Shown here: piece by piece, positions 6,878 to 14,639 of the stretch | Layout of the letters: the number at the start of each line of letters is the position of its first letter | Numbering within the stretch: position 1 is the first letter of the stretch | From: Anaerolinea sp. | GTDB taxonomy: Bacteria; Chloroflexota; Anaerolineae; Anaerolineales; Villigracilaceae | Length of the DNA stretch: 64,000 nucleotides | NCBI GenBank assembly: GCA_020723805.1 | Contig: DYID01000001.1 | Coordinates: 204,811-268,810 of the forward strand | Direction of reading: 5' to 3' | Translations under genes and position numbers: made by a program | Notes under the pieces: generated by a model | What the model saw: the letters and a program-made list of their open reading frames with translations, nothing else | Databases searched by the model: none | What the model was told of the DNA's origin: nothing

Positions 6878-8028
6878 AGAAATTCAGGTGCAATCTGTTG
6901 TTCTTGCGGTAAATAAATGGAAGCCCGCACATCCATTTGGGACAGATAGCGGCACATCAGGGGACCCATATCCTTCCAATCCAACCCTCCAAGTCCGCAG
7001 CCCAATGCGGGCAAGGCAATGGATTGAATTCCCTCCGATTTGTAATTTTGTAGCAACCACTGCAATCCTGTTTCGATTCCTTTTGGGTCAGAGCCTTCTT
7101 TCCAATGTTCTTTGGTGGGAAACAGCAGGAACCATTTGTTTGCATTCAAATTAGGCAGCGACGAAGGCTCGTCTGCCAGGTCTTCATCGAGAGAAGCCTC
7201 CCGCTTGTAAAGGTAGGGTCTTCCCATTGCAAGTTTTTTGCTTCTGCAAACGTCCTGATAAACGACGTACATGTCGGGAAATTGATATTTTGCCCGCGAC
7301 GCCAAGCCCTTCCCCATCACGCCGACTGTATTGACGCTGATGGTAAGTGTCTGCATTTGGGAGAAGAACATATCCCCATCCACCCAGGATAATTTATCGG
7401 TGATTGCCCCATGCCTCCTTGGCTGGAAGAACATGTGCGGCTCGACGATTACGGAAACGGGACGGTGAAATTCGCTTAACAGTGAGCGTACCCTGTCGGC
7501 AACAGCCGAACTTGCTGCATACACTGAATGAATCTCGGCAGGCGGAATGGCATTCGGAATGAGGCATTCCGCCATGATCTTGCGTTTTGTGCCGTCTTCG
7601 GTTTTCCACCAGTCGCTGTTGATGATTTGCCAGTATTCACCGCTGATGTTTTGTAATCCTGACTTGACGTCCAGCAACGGAGATAAAGAACTGGCGGCGT
7701 TTCCGAGAGAGATGAAGGCTCCCTTTGTGTCGAGAATTTGCGGCGTTACCGCTACAACGACCACGTTATTTTTATCCGTTTCGCTGACCACCTTGTAGAG
7801 CATCGGGTTGCGCGGCTGGAAATAAACGTTGGCGTAGTCCCAGAGACTTTTCCCGTCGGGCGTTAATCTCTGTTCGCGGTTTGCGACAATTTCAGGGTTA
7901 TAGATGGGCGTGAAGGGAATCTTTCGCTCTTCCACCTGACGATGAGAGAGAATGCCATACTGCAAAATGGACGGCAGGTTGTTGATATGCGTGATGTAGT
8001 AAAGGCTCTTCACGGTTCGCTTTGGCAT
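6850..8028 (-). CDS. single-chain DarT-DarG: DNA ADP-ribosyltransferase toxin fused to macrodomain antitoxin
   Basis: Residues 1-195 match DarT (DUF4433), which ADP-ribosylates thymidine in single-stranded DNA using NAD: the NAD-site motif YITHINNLPSIL with H14, R51, the YFQPRNPMLY segment (69-78) and the catalytic glutamate E154 in IMAECLIP. Residues 215-392 match the DarG macrodomain that removes the modification: GDMFFSQMQTLTISVN, then VGVMGKGLASRAKYQFP (235-251) and IALPALGCGLGGLDW. In most systems these are two genes. The chain ends 19 residues after the macrodomain's last strand, so the C-terminal DarT-binding domain of typical DarG seems absent. AAGGAG precedes the ATG. Key residues look intact, so activity is plausible. 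Confidence 0.85.
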   Translation of the reverse strand: MPKRTVKSLYYITHINNLPSILQYGILSHRQVEERKIPFTPIYNPEIVANREQRLTPDGKSLWDYANVYFQPRNPMLYKVVSETDKNNVVVVAVTPQILDTKGAFISLGNAASSLSPLLDVKSGLQNISGEYWQIINSDWWKTEDGTKRKIMAECLIPNAIPPAEIHSVYAASSAVADRVRSLLSEFHRPVSVIVEPHMFFQPRRHGAITDKLSWVDGDMFFSQMQTLTISVNTVGVMGKGLASRAKYQFPDMYVVYQDVCRSKKLAMGRPYLYKREASLDEDLADEPSSLPNLNANKWFLLFPTKEHWKEGSDPKGIETGLQWLLQNYKSEGIQSIALPALGCGLGGLDWKDMGPLMCRYLSQMDVRASIYLPQEQQIAPEFLTRAFLLGK

Positions 8029-8082
8029 TCTTGCTCCTTGGGTGTGCGTTTTGATTATAGCACCGCAAGACAGAGCAATTTT

Positions 8083-9870
8083 CTAATCCACCGTCAGCGT
8101 CTTGGATAAATTCCTCGGGAAATCGGGGTCGTAGCCGCGCAGCACGCTCATGTGATAGGAGAGCAACTGCAGCGGCAGCACGCCCAGCAATGCCGCAATT
8201 TGCGGATCGGACTTGGGAAGCACGATCAGGTCGTCCGCGTTGGCGCGCAGACGCGGATCGTCCTCCGCGATGACGATCGTCCGCGCGCCGCGCACTTTGA
8301 CCTCGTTGATGCCGCTGATGATGAGCGGCGTCGCGCTCCCATCCGAAACAAAGAGAATGGGAAAGCCCTTGCTCACCGCGGAGAGCGGACCGTGTTTGAA
8401 TTCGGTGGAAAGCATCCCTTCGCAATGGGCGTAGGTGACCTCTTTCAGTTTGAGCGCGCCTTCGAGCGCAATCGGGTAGGTCGCGCCGTAGCCGAGACAG
8501 TACAGGTCATTCCACTGGTTGATGTCTTCCACAATCGCCTGAACTTGCGGTTCGACCATCTCGAGCGTCTTGTCCATTAATTCGGGGATGACATCCAGCG
8601 CGCGCACGTCTTTTCCCGCCATCTTGTACGCCAGATACAAAAACGTCACGACCTGATTGGTAAAGGTCTTCGTGGCAGGGACGCTGATTTCGTAGCCGCA
8701 GCACAAGGGGAGACAGAACGAGGCGGCTTTGGTCAGTGTGGAGCCGACCACGTTTGCCAGCCCGAAACATTCCATGCCGCGCGCCTCCGCCGCTTCGAGC
8801 GCGTTCAGCACGTCTTTGGTCTCGCCCGATTGGCTGACGAAGATTCCCACGTCGTCGTGATTGACCGTCGGCGCGTATTGGGCGATGAACTGCGGCGCGA
8901 GAATCGGGATGACCGCCCGCCCCGCCAGTCCCGCGAAATAGACCGCGCCCGCCAGCGCGGCGTGATAACTCGTGCCGCAGCCGATGAAGTACAGGTTGCG
9001 CGCGTTCTTCATCTTCTCGACCAGCGTCTCCACTTCGCGGTTGCCGTTCAGCACGTGGAGCAATTCGCGCGCCGCCTGACTCTGCTCGTGGATTTCCTTC
9101 AACATGAAATGCGGATACCCGCCCTTTTGCACCGCGTCCATTGTTTCGGTGACGGTTTCGGGTTTTCGGTCAATGAGTTTGCCGTCCTTGACCGAGCGCA
9201 CCTCGACGCGGTCTGCCCAAAGCGTGACGATCTCTCCATCCTGCGGGCGGATGACCTCGCGTGTTAATGGCAGAATGGAAGGCAGGTCCGACGAAACGCA
9301 GGTGAAGCCTTCGCCGATTCCCACCACCATGCCCGAACCTTTCTTGAAGGCGTAGAGTTTATCGTCATTGACGCGCCCGATGACGAAGGCGTAATCGCCC
9401 TCGAGGTCGCCGTAAGCGAGGCGGATGGCGTCAATGAACTCGTAGCCGCGGTTGAGATAGCGCTCCACCGCGTGGACGCACGTCTCGCCGTCGTTCTGCG
9501 AGCGGACGGTGAGACCCTCGGCGATGAACTGCTCGCGCAATTCGGCGTTGTTGACCACGTTGCCGTTGTGCGCGCCAACCAGGTCGCCATCCGAGTCAAT
9601 GTGCGGCTGGGCGTTGACCTGTGACGGTTCGCCGAAGGTCGCCCAGCGCAACTGGACAATGCCGCGCTGTCCGTGCATTTCGGCAAAGTTGTATTTTGCC
9701 GCCACCTCTTCCACTTTGCCAACGTCTTTTCGCAAGTCAATCTTTGCGCCGCTGATTGTTGCCGCCCCGACCGAATCGTAGCCGCGATAGGTTAGCCGCT
9801 TTGCGGCTTCAATCAAAATCGGACCGAGTTCTTCATCTCTACTGGTAACGTACCCAAAAATTCCGCACAT
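8083..9870 (-). CDS. glmS: glutamine--fructose-6-phosphate aminotransferase (isomerizing)
   Basis: The 595-residue protein makes glucosamine-6-phosphate for peptidoglycan. The N-terminal glutaminase starts with the catalytic cysteine (MCGIFGYV) and has RGYDSVGAA, RWATFGEPS and NAQPH motifs; the family more often reads HTRWATHG and NAHPH. Two SIS domains follow, with GCGTSYHAAL and SQSGETKD in the first and EGALKLKEVTYAHCEGM and TEFKHGPLS in the second, ending in the usual KTLTVD tail. An AGGAG site lies 11 bases before the ATG and a TATAAT box further upstream (9906-9911). No glmS ribozyme is recognisable in the short leader. It stands alone, downstream of nothing on its strand. Confidence 0.96.
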   Translation of the reverse strand: MCGIFGYVTSRDEELGPILIEAAKRLTYRGYDSVGAATISGAKIDLRKDVGKVEEVAAKYNFAEMHGQRGIVQLRWATFGEPSQVNAQPHIDSDGDLVGAHNGNVVNNAELREQFIAEGLTVRSQNDGETCVHAVERYLNRGYEFIDAIRLAYGDLEGDYAFVIGRVNDDKLYAFKKGSGMVVGIGEGFTCVSSDLPSILPLTREVIRPQDGEIVTLWADRVEVRSVKDGKLIDRKPETVTETMDAVQKGGYPHFMLKEIHEQSQAARELLHVLNGNREVETLVEKMKNARNLYFIGCGTSYHAALAGAVYFAGLAGRAVIPILAPQFIAQYAPTVNHDDVGIFVSQSGETKDVLNALEAAEARGMECFGLANVVGSTLTKAASFCLPLCCGYEISVPATKTFTNQVVTFLYLAYKMAGKDVRALDVIPELMDKTLEMVEPQVQAIVEDINQWNDLYCLGYGATYPIALEGALKLKEVTYAHCEGMLSTEFKHGPLSAVSKGFPILFVSDGSATPLIISGINEVKVRGARTIVIAEDDPRLRANADDLIVLPKSDPQIAALLGVLPLQLLSYHMSVLRGYDPDFPRNLSKTLTVD

Positions 9871-9905
9871 GCAATGTGTTTCTCCTGTCAGGAATGTTTT
9901 GAGGG

Positions 9906-9911
9906 ATTATA
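9906..9911 (-). promoter_or_regulatory. -10 box of glmS
   Basis: On the minus strand TATAAT lies 36 bases before the glmS ATG, giving a leader of about 30 bases that contains an AGGAG site. No good -35 match is visible. Confidence 0.45.
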
Positions 9912-9952
9912 TCGCCGAAGATACAGGGAAGCCCCCCATCCCAGAAAGTTAA

Positions 9953-9987
9953 GAAAAAAATCACCCCCGACGGAAGCCCATCGGGGG
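9953..9987 (-). terminator. rho-independent terminator of the DUF2202 gene
   Basis: On the minus strand CCCCCGA (complement of 9981-9987) pairs with TCGGGGG (9964-9970) over a 10-base loop and is followed by seven T residues. It lies 17 bases after the stop codon at 10004. Confidence 0.85.
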
Positions 9988-10003
9988 CAGTTATTATTTT
10001 AGC

Positions 10004-11161
10004 CTACGGGCGATTGCCATTTCCTCCTCTGCCGTTGCCGCCCGCCCATAGAGGTTGACCCGTCTCCGTGCGGAAGGTGTAAGTAACGCCGGTTGAGTCG
10101 ATGGTTACGCTGATAGCAGTGAATAGTCCCTGGTCACCGGGGAAGCCGGTCACCGTCACGCCTTCACCGACTGCCGGGGCAAACCCGATGGATTGGTTGT
10201 AGCGCGAGCTGCCGAGCTGCACATACAGGCTCGTGCCGTCATCCAGGGTGATGCTCATCCCCACCAGATCGAAGGAATTGACGATGCCATGGACGGTGGT
10301 GACGTTCGTGACGTTCGCCTGCGGCACGCCGCTTCCCGCCTGACCTTGGGCAGATTGCCCGCCCTGACCATTCATCCCGCCATTGCCTTGACCGTTTGCA
10401 CCGTGTCCGTTGCCGCTCTGACCACCGTTTCCGTTTCCATTCGCGCCGGCAATGATCGCCTGGTACTGTTCGGCAGTCATGTACTGCGGCTGGTAGGTTT
10501 CGCCTGTTTGTTGGGTGTAAACGCTGGTGAAAGCTTGCAAGTGATTCACCGAGCCGCTCATCAGGTTATTGAAGACCCACTGGATGTCGGCGTTGTCGGT
10601 TTGGGTGAGGCGGGTTTGCAGGTCGAGGATGTCAATCTCTTCGATTGCCGCGCCCACTTTGAGCGCCTCCGCCAGGGAGACAGAACCTTTGGCGACAAGT
10701 TGGTCGTACAACGCCTGGAGGTTGGCGTCGGTGAATTGACCGGGATCAAGCGCGGGGTCCGCGAGACCGTAGCGATCCAGCAGCGCTTTCACTTCGTCCA
10801 TGTGTGCCTGTTCGCTGGCGGCAATGTTCTGGAAGGTGGGCTGTCCCCAGATGGCATAGAGAGCGTTGTACACGTCGCGGGCGAGTTTTTCCTCTTCACG
10901 CATGAAGAGCAGGCTGGCGGTTTCCTCGGCGCTCAATTCGGAGGCGGGGATGCTTGTAATGCCCGTGCCGCTGCCGTTTTGGCTGCCGTTCGCGTTTCCG
11001 TTGCCGCCATTCCCGTTACCCTTGCCCGCTTGGACGGCGGTGTCGGACGCGGCGGCGGTTTGAACATCGGGGGATGCGTAGGCGTTGTAAACGCTGGCGC
11101 CCACGGCAATGACAACGACCGCCGAAAGGATGCCGATGATGAGATTCTTGAGATTGTTCAT
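10004..11161 (-). CDS. secreted/membrane-anchored DUF2202 ferritin-like protein with Gly-Asn-rich linkers
   Basis: The 385-residue protein starts with an N-terminal membrane segment (LIIGILSAVVVIAVGASVY). A Gly/Asn-rich spacer follows (about 46-66), then a DUF2202 four-helix domain (about 75-235) with the di-metal type helices LLFMREEEKLARDVYNAL and SEQAHMDEVKALLDRYGL. A second Gly/Asn/Gln-rich linker (about 240-285) leads to a small beta-rich domain (VHGIVNSFDLVGMSITLDDG), and the tail is Gly-rich. DUF2202 proteins are ferritin-like; their function is not established. GGAG precedes the ATG and a terminator follows. It is divergent from the cytochrome bc genes. The low-complexity segments suggest a surface or matrix location. 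Confidence 0.8.
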   Translation of the reverse strand: MNNLKNLIIGILSAVVVIAVGASVYNAYASPDVQTAAASDTAVQAGKGNGNGGNGNANGSQNGSGTGITSIPASELSAEETASLLFMREEEKLARDVYNALYAIWGQPTFQNIAASEQAHMDEVKALLDRYGLADPALDPGQFTDANLQALYDQLVAKGSVSLAEALKVGAAIEEIDILDLQTRLTQTDNADIQWVFNNLMSGSVNHLQAFTSVYTQQTGETYQPQYMTAEQYQAIIAGANGNGNGGQSGNGHGANGQGNGGMNGQGGQSAQGQAGSGVPQANVTNVTTVHGIVNSFDLVGMSITLDDGTSLYVQLGSSRYNQSIGFAPAVGEGVTVTGFPGDQGLFTAISVTIDSTGVTYTFRTETGQPLWAGGNGRGGNGNRP

Positions 11162-11399
11162 GGGATTCTCCTTATTTGTTCATTCACATGTTTCGTGTTT
11201 TATTCTGACTGATCTCGTTTGCGAGGTCCATTCTTTCTGACGCAGAGCATACTGCCGCGGTGTAAAGAAAGTGTGAAGAATTGCACAAGAGAGTATGTGG
11301 ATTGTCTTTGTAAAATCTTCACGTTTTCTCCCTCATTTTGTCAATGTGTTTTGATATAACCAAGGCAGTACTTTGTGAAAACACCCACAGGAGAATGCC
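11162..11399. promoter_or_regulatory. divergent promoter region between DUF2202 gene and cytochrome b
   Basis: This 238-base gap has no gene. An extended -10 sequence, TGATATAAC (11352-11360), faces cytochrome b about 40 bases before its ATG, and AGGAG stands directly upstream of that ATG. No clear -35 box or operator was found for either direction. Confidence 0.4.
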
Positions 11400-12800
11400 A
11401 TGGACGAACCAATTCCCCCGCGCGAGCCCTCCATTTTCGAGCGGATGCGAAACCGCCTGACGCCCGAAGGCATCCCCAGCGACGACCGCGGGCGGATGCG
11501 CATGGTGATGGACAGCCTCATCCTGCACATCCATCCCGCCAAAGTGGAAGTCTCTTCGATGAAGTGGACATATACCTGGGGGCTGGGTGGTCTGGCGGCG
11601 CTATTGATGATGATTCTCGGTCTGACGGGAATCGTCCTCCTCAACAATTACACCCCCTCCGCGCCGCAGGCGTACCTCGACATCCTGGAAATCAATGCCA
11701 ACGTCTGGTTTGGCGAACTTATCCGCAACCTGCATCACTGGAGCGCTAACCTGCTCATCGTGGTGGCGGTGCTTCATCTCATCCGCGTTTTTCTCACCGG
11801 TGCGTACCGTCCGCCGCGTGAGTTGAACTGGCTGGTCGGTGTTGCCATGCTCCTGTTGGTGCTGGCGGCAAACTTTACGGGCTACCTCCTGCCCTGGGAC
11901 CAACTCGCCTATTGGGCGATCACCGTCGGGACGAGCATCATCGGGTATGTGCCGCTTATTGGTCAGTGGCTCAGCCGTCTCGTTCTGGGCGGACCCGAAG
12001 TGGGGGCAAACACCCTGCTCAACTTCTACTCGATGCACATTTCCTTCATCCCGCTCGCCATCTTTGGGCTGATGTCCTATCACTTTTGGCGCGTCCGCAA
12101 AGACGGCGGCTTGACCGTCCCCAAATCCGCCGGTCAGACGGAAGAACCGAAGCCCGAGCGCGTGACCACCATCCCGCACCTCGTCCATCGTGAACTGATT
12201 TTTGCCCTCGCATGGACGGCGGCGCTTCTCATCTTCGCCATGCTTGTCCCTGCGTCCTTGGAAGGGATCGCCAACCCAGCCTTATCTCCCAATCCTGCCA
12301 AAGCGCCGTGGTATTTCATGGGCTTACAGGAACTTCTGCTTCACTTCCACCCGCTGGTTGGCGCGATTGTCATCCCCTCGCTTGCCATCCTCGGCATTTT
12401 CATGCTCCCATTCTTCGACCTCAACACGGCAAGCGTCGGCGTGTACTTCCGCTCCCAGCGTGGACGTTCCCTCACCTTGCTTGCTGTGGGCCTCTCCCTG
12501 ATTGCTACGCCCATCTGGGTGCTGCTCGATGAGTACGTCCTGAACTGGACGCTCTGGCTTCCCACTTGGAACACCTTGCTCTCGAACGGACTCATCCCGC
12601 TGGCGGTCGTTCTGCTTCCGCTCTTCCTGCTCGATAGTTGGGTTCAAAATTCTTTTCACGCCGATACGGAAGAACGCGTCCTCTTCATTGCTGCCTTCCT
12701 CTTCACTGCTTTCATCGTCCTGACCCTCATCGGCATCTTCTTCCGTGGTCCCGGCATGAGCCTCTACCTCCCTTGGAACATGCCCGCCCCCACGCACTAA
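11400..12800 (+). CDS. cytochrome b (fused b6/subunit IV form) of a quinol-oxidising bc-type complex
   Basis: The 466-residue protein has the full cytochrome b arrangement: N-terminal cytoplasmic segment, about eight or more membrane helices and the haem ligand pairs H112/H126 (LHHWSANLLIVVAVLHLIR) and H213/H228 (MHISFIPLA, SYHFW). The quinol-site motif usually reading PEWY appears as APWYFMGLQELL. A charged loop near 235-255 separates the b6-like and subunit-IV-like halves. It oxidises quinol and passes electrons to the Rieske protein encoded next. AGGAG precedes the ATG. Together with the Rieske and cytochrome c genes it forms one operon. Confidence 0.93.
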   Translation: MDEPIPPREPSIFERMRNRLTPEGIPSDDRGRMRMVMDSLILHIHPAKVEVSSMKWTYTWGLGGLAALLMMILGLTGIVLLNNYTPSAPQAYLDILEINANVWFGELIRNLHHWSANLLIVVAVLHLIRVFLTGAYRPPRELNWLVGVAMLLLVLAANFTGYLLPWDQLAYWAITVGTSIIGYVPLIGQWLSRLVLGGPEVGANTLLNFYSMHISFIPLAIFGLMSYHFWRVRKDGGLTVPKSAGQTEEPKPERVTTIPHLVHRELIFALAWTAALLIFAMLVPASLEGIANPALSPNPAKAPWYFMGLQELLLHFHPLVGAIVIPSLAILGIFMLPFFDLNTASVGVYFRSQRGRSLTLLAVGLSLIATPIWVLLDEYVLNWTLWLPTWNTLLSNGLIPLAVVLLPLFLLDSWVQNSFHADTEERVLFIAAFLFTAFIVLTLIGIFFRGPGMSLYLPWNMPAPTH

Positions 12801-12858
12801 TTACCAATTACCAACCACCAACTACTTTCTCTTTCCACTTTCCACTCTCCATCTTTAG
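12798..12858. repeat. AT-rich repeat between cytochrome b and Rieske genes
   Basis: The 67-base gap holds ATTACCAATTACCAA units and a CTTTCCACTTTCCACTCTCC stretch. The first type recurs at 395-425 and 2560-2630. The second resembles the arms of the repeat found inside a coding gene at 59452-59488. Confidence 0.55.
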
Positions 12859-12867
12859 GAGTTCATC

Positions 12868-13356
12868 ATGTCCGATGCCCCATCCTCTCCCGTCTCCCGC
12901 CGCGACTTCCTCAAAGCCGCATGGATGTTCCTCGGCGGTCTTGCCACGCTCGAGACCGTAGGCGTATTCATTGCTTACCTTCAACCCCGCCTTGCCGAGG
13001 GCGAATTCGGCTCCGTCATCACCCCTGGCAAAGTGGACGATTTTCCGCCCAACTCCGTCACCCACATTCCCAATGGGCGTTTCTATGTCGTCCGCACCGG
13101 TGACGGCGGTTTCCTTGCTATTTATCATCGCTGTACACATCTCGGCTGCACCGTTCCCTGGGACCAGACCGCCCAGAAATTCATCTGCCCCTGTCACAAC
13201 TCGCAATTCGACCGGCAGGGCGTCGTCGAAAATCCACCCGCCCCCCGTCCGCTCGACTTGTTTGCCCTCACCATCGAAAACGGCGAACTCAAAGTGGATA
13301 CGGGCAAAATCATTCAGCGCCAAACCTTCGAAACGGCGCAGGTGGTGTATCCATGA
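12868..13356 (+). CDS. Rieske [2Fe-2S] protein of the bc-type complex
   Basis: The 162-residue protein starts with a twin-arginine signal/anchor (SRRDFLKAAWMFLGGLATLETVG without cleavage site apparent). The Rieske domain has the cluster boxes CTHLGC (C89, H91, C94) and CPCHNS (C107, C109, H110). C94 and C109 should form the disulfide. It accepts electrons from quinol and passes them to the cytochrome c encoded next, whose ATG overlaps its stop codon by four bases. An AGGAG site precedes its ATG. Confidence 0.95.
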   Translation: MSDAPSSPVSRRDFLKAAWMFLGGLATLETVGVFIAYLQPRLAEGEFGSVITPGKVDDFPPNSVTHIPNGRFYVVRTGDGGFLAIYHRCTHLGCTVPWDQTAQKFICPCHNSQFDRQGVVENPPAPRPLDLFALTIENGELKVDTGKIIQRQTFETAQVVYP

Positions 13357-14633
13357 AACCCAAAACCTTCCTCATCGAATCCCTCATCGGCTTGGGAGGG
13401 CTGTTCCTCATTGTTTCTGCTTTGGGCATCTATATCCTCAATGAACCCAACCGCATTGTGGCGGCGCAAAACGAGATCCTTTCCTCTCAACTCGACGACG
13501 CCATGACCCTCTACGCCGAAAACTGCTCGGTCTGCCACGGTTTGAGAGGCGAAGGCATTGGCGCCACCCCGCCGCTCGACAGCGCCGCCCTCCGCACCAT
13601 GCCCTACGATGACCTCTACAAAACCATCGCCCGCGGACGCTACCAGACCGCCATGCCCGCCTGGTCCATCGAAGACGGCGGACCGCTCAGCGATTACCAG
13701 ATTGACGAACTGACCACCCTCATCCTTTACGGCGACTGGACCAAGACCGGCGAACGAACCGTCAACCTGGGGCTGGCTCCCCTCATCCCGTTCACCGCCG
13801 AACCCGATCCGGCTTTGCTCGCCGAGCTGGCGAATCTCCCCGATGGCTCCACCCTTCAAGCCGCCGTTCAACTCTTTGCCGCCAATTGCGTCGCCTGTCA
13901 CGGCGCAGATGGGCTTGGCACAGGCATTGCCCCCGCCCTCAACGACCCGGCTGTCCGCGAAAAGAGCGCCGAAGAAATCAACCGCGTCATCACCTATGGC
14001 AGCGCCGGCACCCTCATGGCAGGCTGGAGCAACGCCCTCACCGCCGAAGACATCAGCGCCCTCACCACCCTCATCCAGCGCTGGGACGAAGTCCCCCTTG
14101 GCACCATCCCGGCGCCCAACGTCCCCATTCCGGTTACCGAAGAAAGCCTCGCCCTGGGCAGTCAACTTTTTGCCGCCAACTGCGCCCGCTGTCATGGACC
14201 TGAAGGGCAGGGCACGCCGCGCGCCCCCTCGCTCAACGTCAAATCCTTCCTCACCCAAACCAGCGACCTGGCGATTCAACAAATCATTACGCAAGGCGTC
14301 CCCGGCACCGCCATGCCCGCCTGGGGCGACCGCATGACCGCCGCCGAAATCCAAGCCATCGTGGGCTTCATCCGCCAATGGGAACCGACCGCTCCCGAAG
14401 TCGCCGTCATCACCCGCCCTGGCGGGGGAGGTCCGCCTTGGCTGCGAAACGAGACGAACAACGCGAATCCGCTCCCATCAACAGGTGGTCCCCGTCAAGC
14501 GGGTCAAGCGGGTCAACCGGCGACCCAAACCGTCCCTTCGCTGGATTGGCGTCTTCTTCTCCTCGTGGGTGTCGTGCTTTCGCTCGCTTTCACCTTGATT
14601 TTTACTGGACTGTTTTCGCTGAAACAGACATGA
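13353..14633 (+). CDS. membrane-anchored tri-domain, tri-haem cytochrome c
   Basis: The 426-residue protein has an N-terminal membrane anchor (about 6-29) and a C-terminal anchor (about 398-420). In between are three class I cytochrome c domains with haem sites C58SVCH, C179VACH and C277ARCH, and candidate methionine ligands in TAMPAW (about 101), TLMAGW (about 222) and TAMPAW (near 317). It would replace the usual single-haem cytochrome c1/f in the bc complex. A Pro/Gly-rich linker follows the third domain. The start overlaps the Rieske stop as ATGA, so translation is probably coupled. Confidence 0.92.
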   Translation: MKPKTFLIESLIGLGGLFLIVSALGIYILNEPNRIVAAQNEILSSQLDDAMTLYAENCSVCHGLRGEGIGATPPLDSAALRTMPYDDLYKTIARGRYQTAMPAWSIEDGGPLSDYQIDELTTLILYGDWTKTGERTVNLGLAPLIPFTAEPDPALLAELANLPDGSTLQAAVQLFAANCVACHGADGLGTGIAPALNDPAVREKSAEEINRVITYGSAGTLMAGWSNALTAEDISALTTLIQRWDEVPLGTIPAPNVPIPVTEESLALGSQLFAANCARCHGPEGQGTPRAPSLNVKSFLTQTSDLAIQQIITQGVPGTAMPAWGDRMTAAEIQAIVGFIRQWEPTAPEVAVITRPGGGGPPWLRNETNNANPLPSTGGPRQAGQAGQPATQTVPSLDWRLLLLVGVVLSLAFTLIFTGLFSLKQT

Positions 14634-14639
14634 CCTGCC

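Noticed and set aside
9871-9952. glmS ribozyme in the leader of glmS
   Set aside because: The leader is only about 30 bases from the likely promoter, too short for the ribozyme, and no conserved core is visible.
13314-14378. Long frame opposite the tri-haem cytochrome c
   Set aside because: Ala/Gly-rich shadow translation; the cytochrome frame has three CxxCH motifs.
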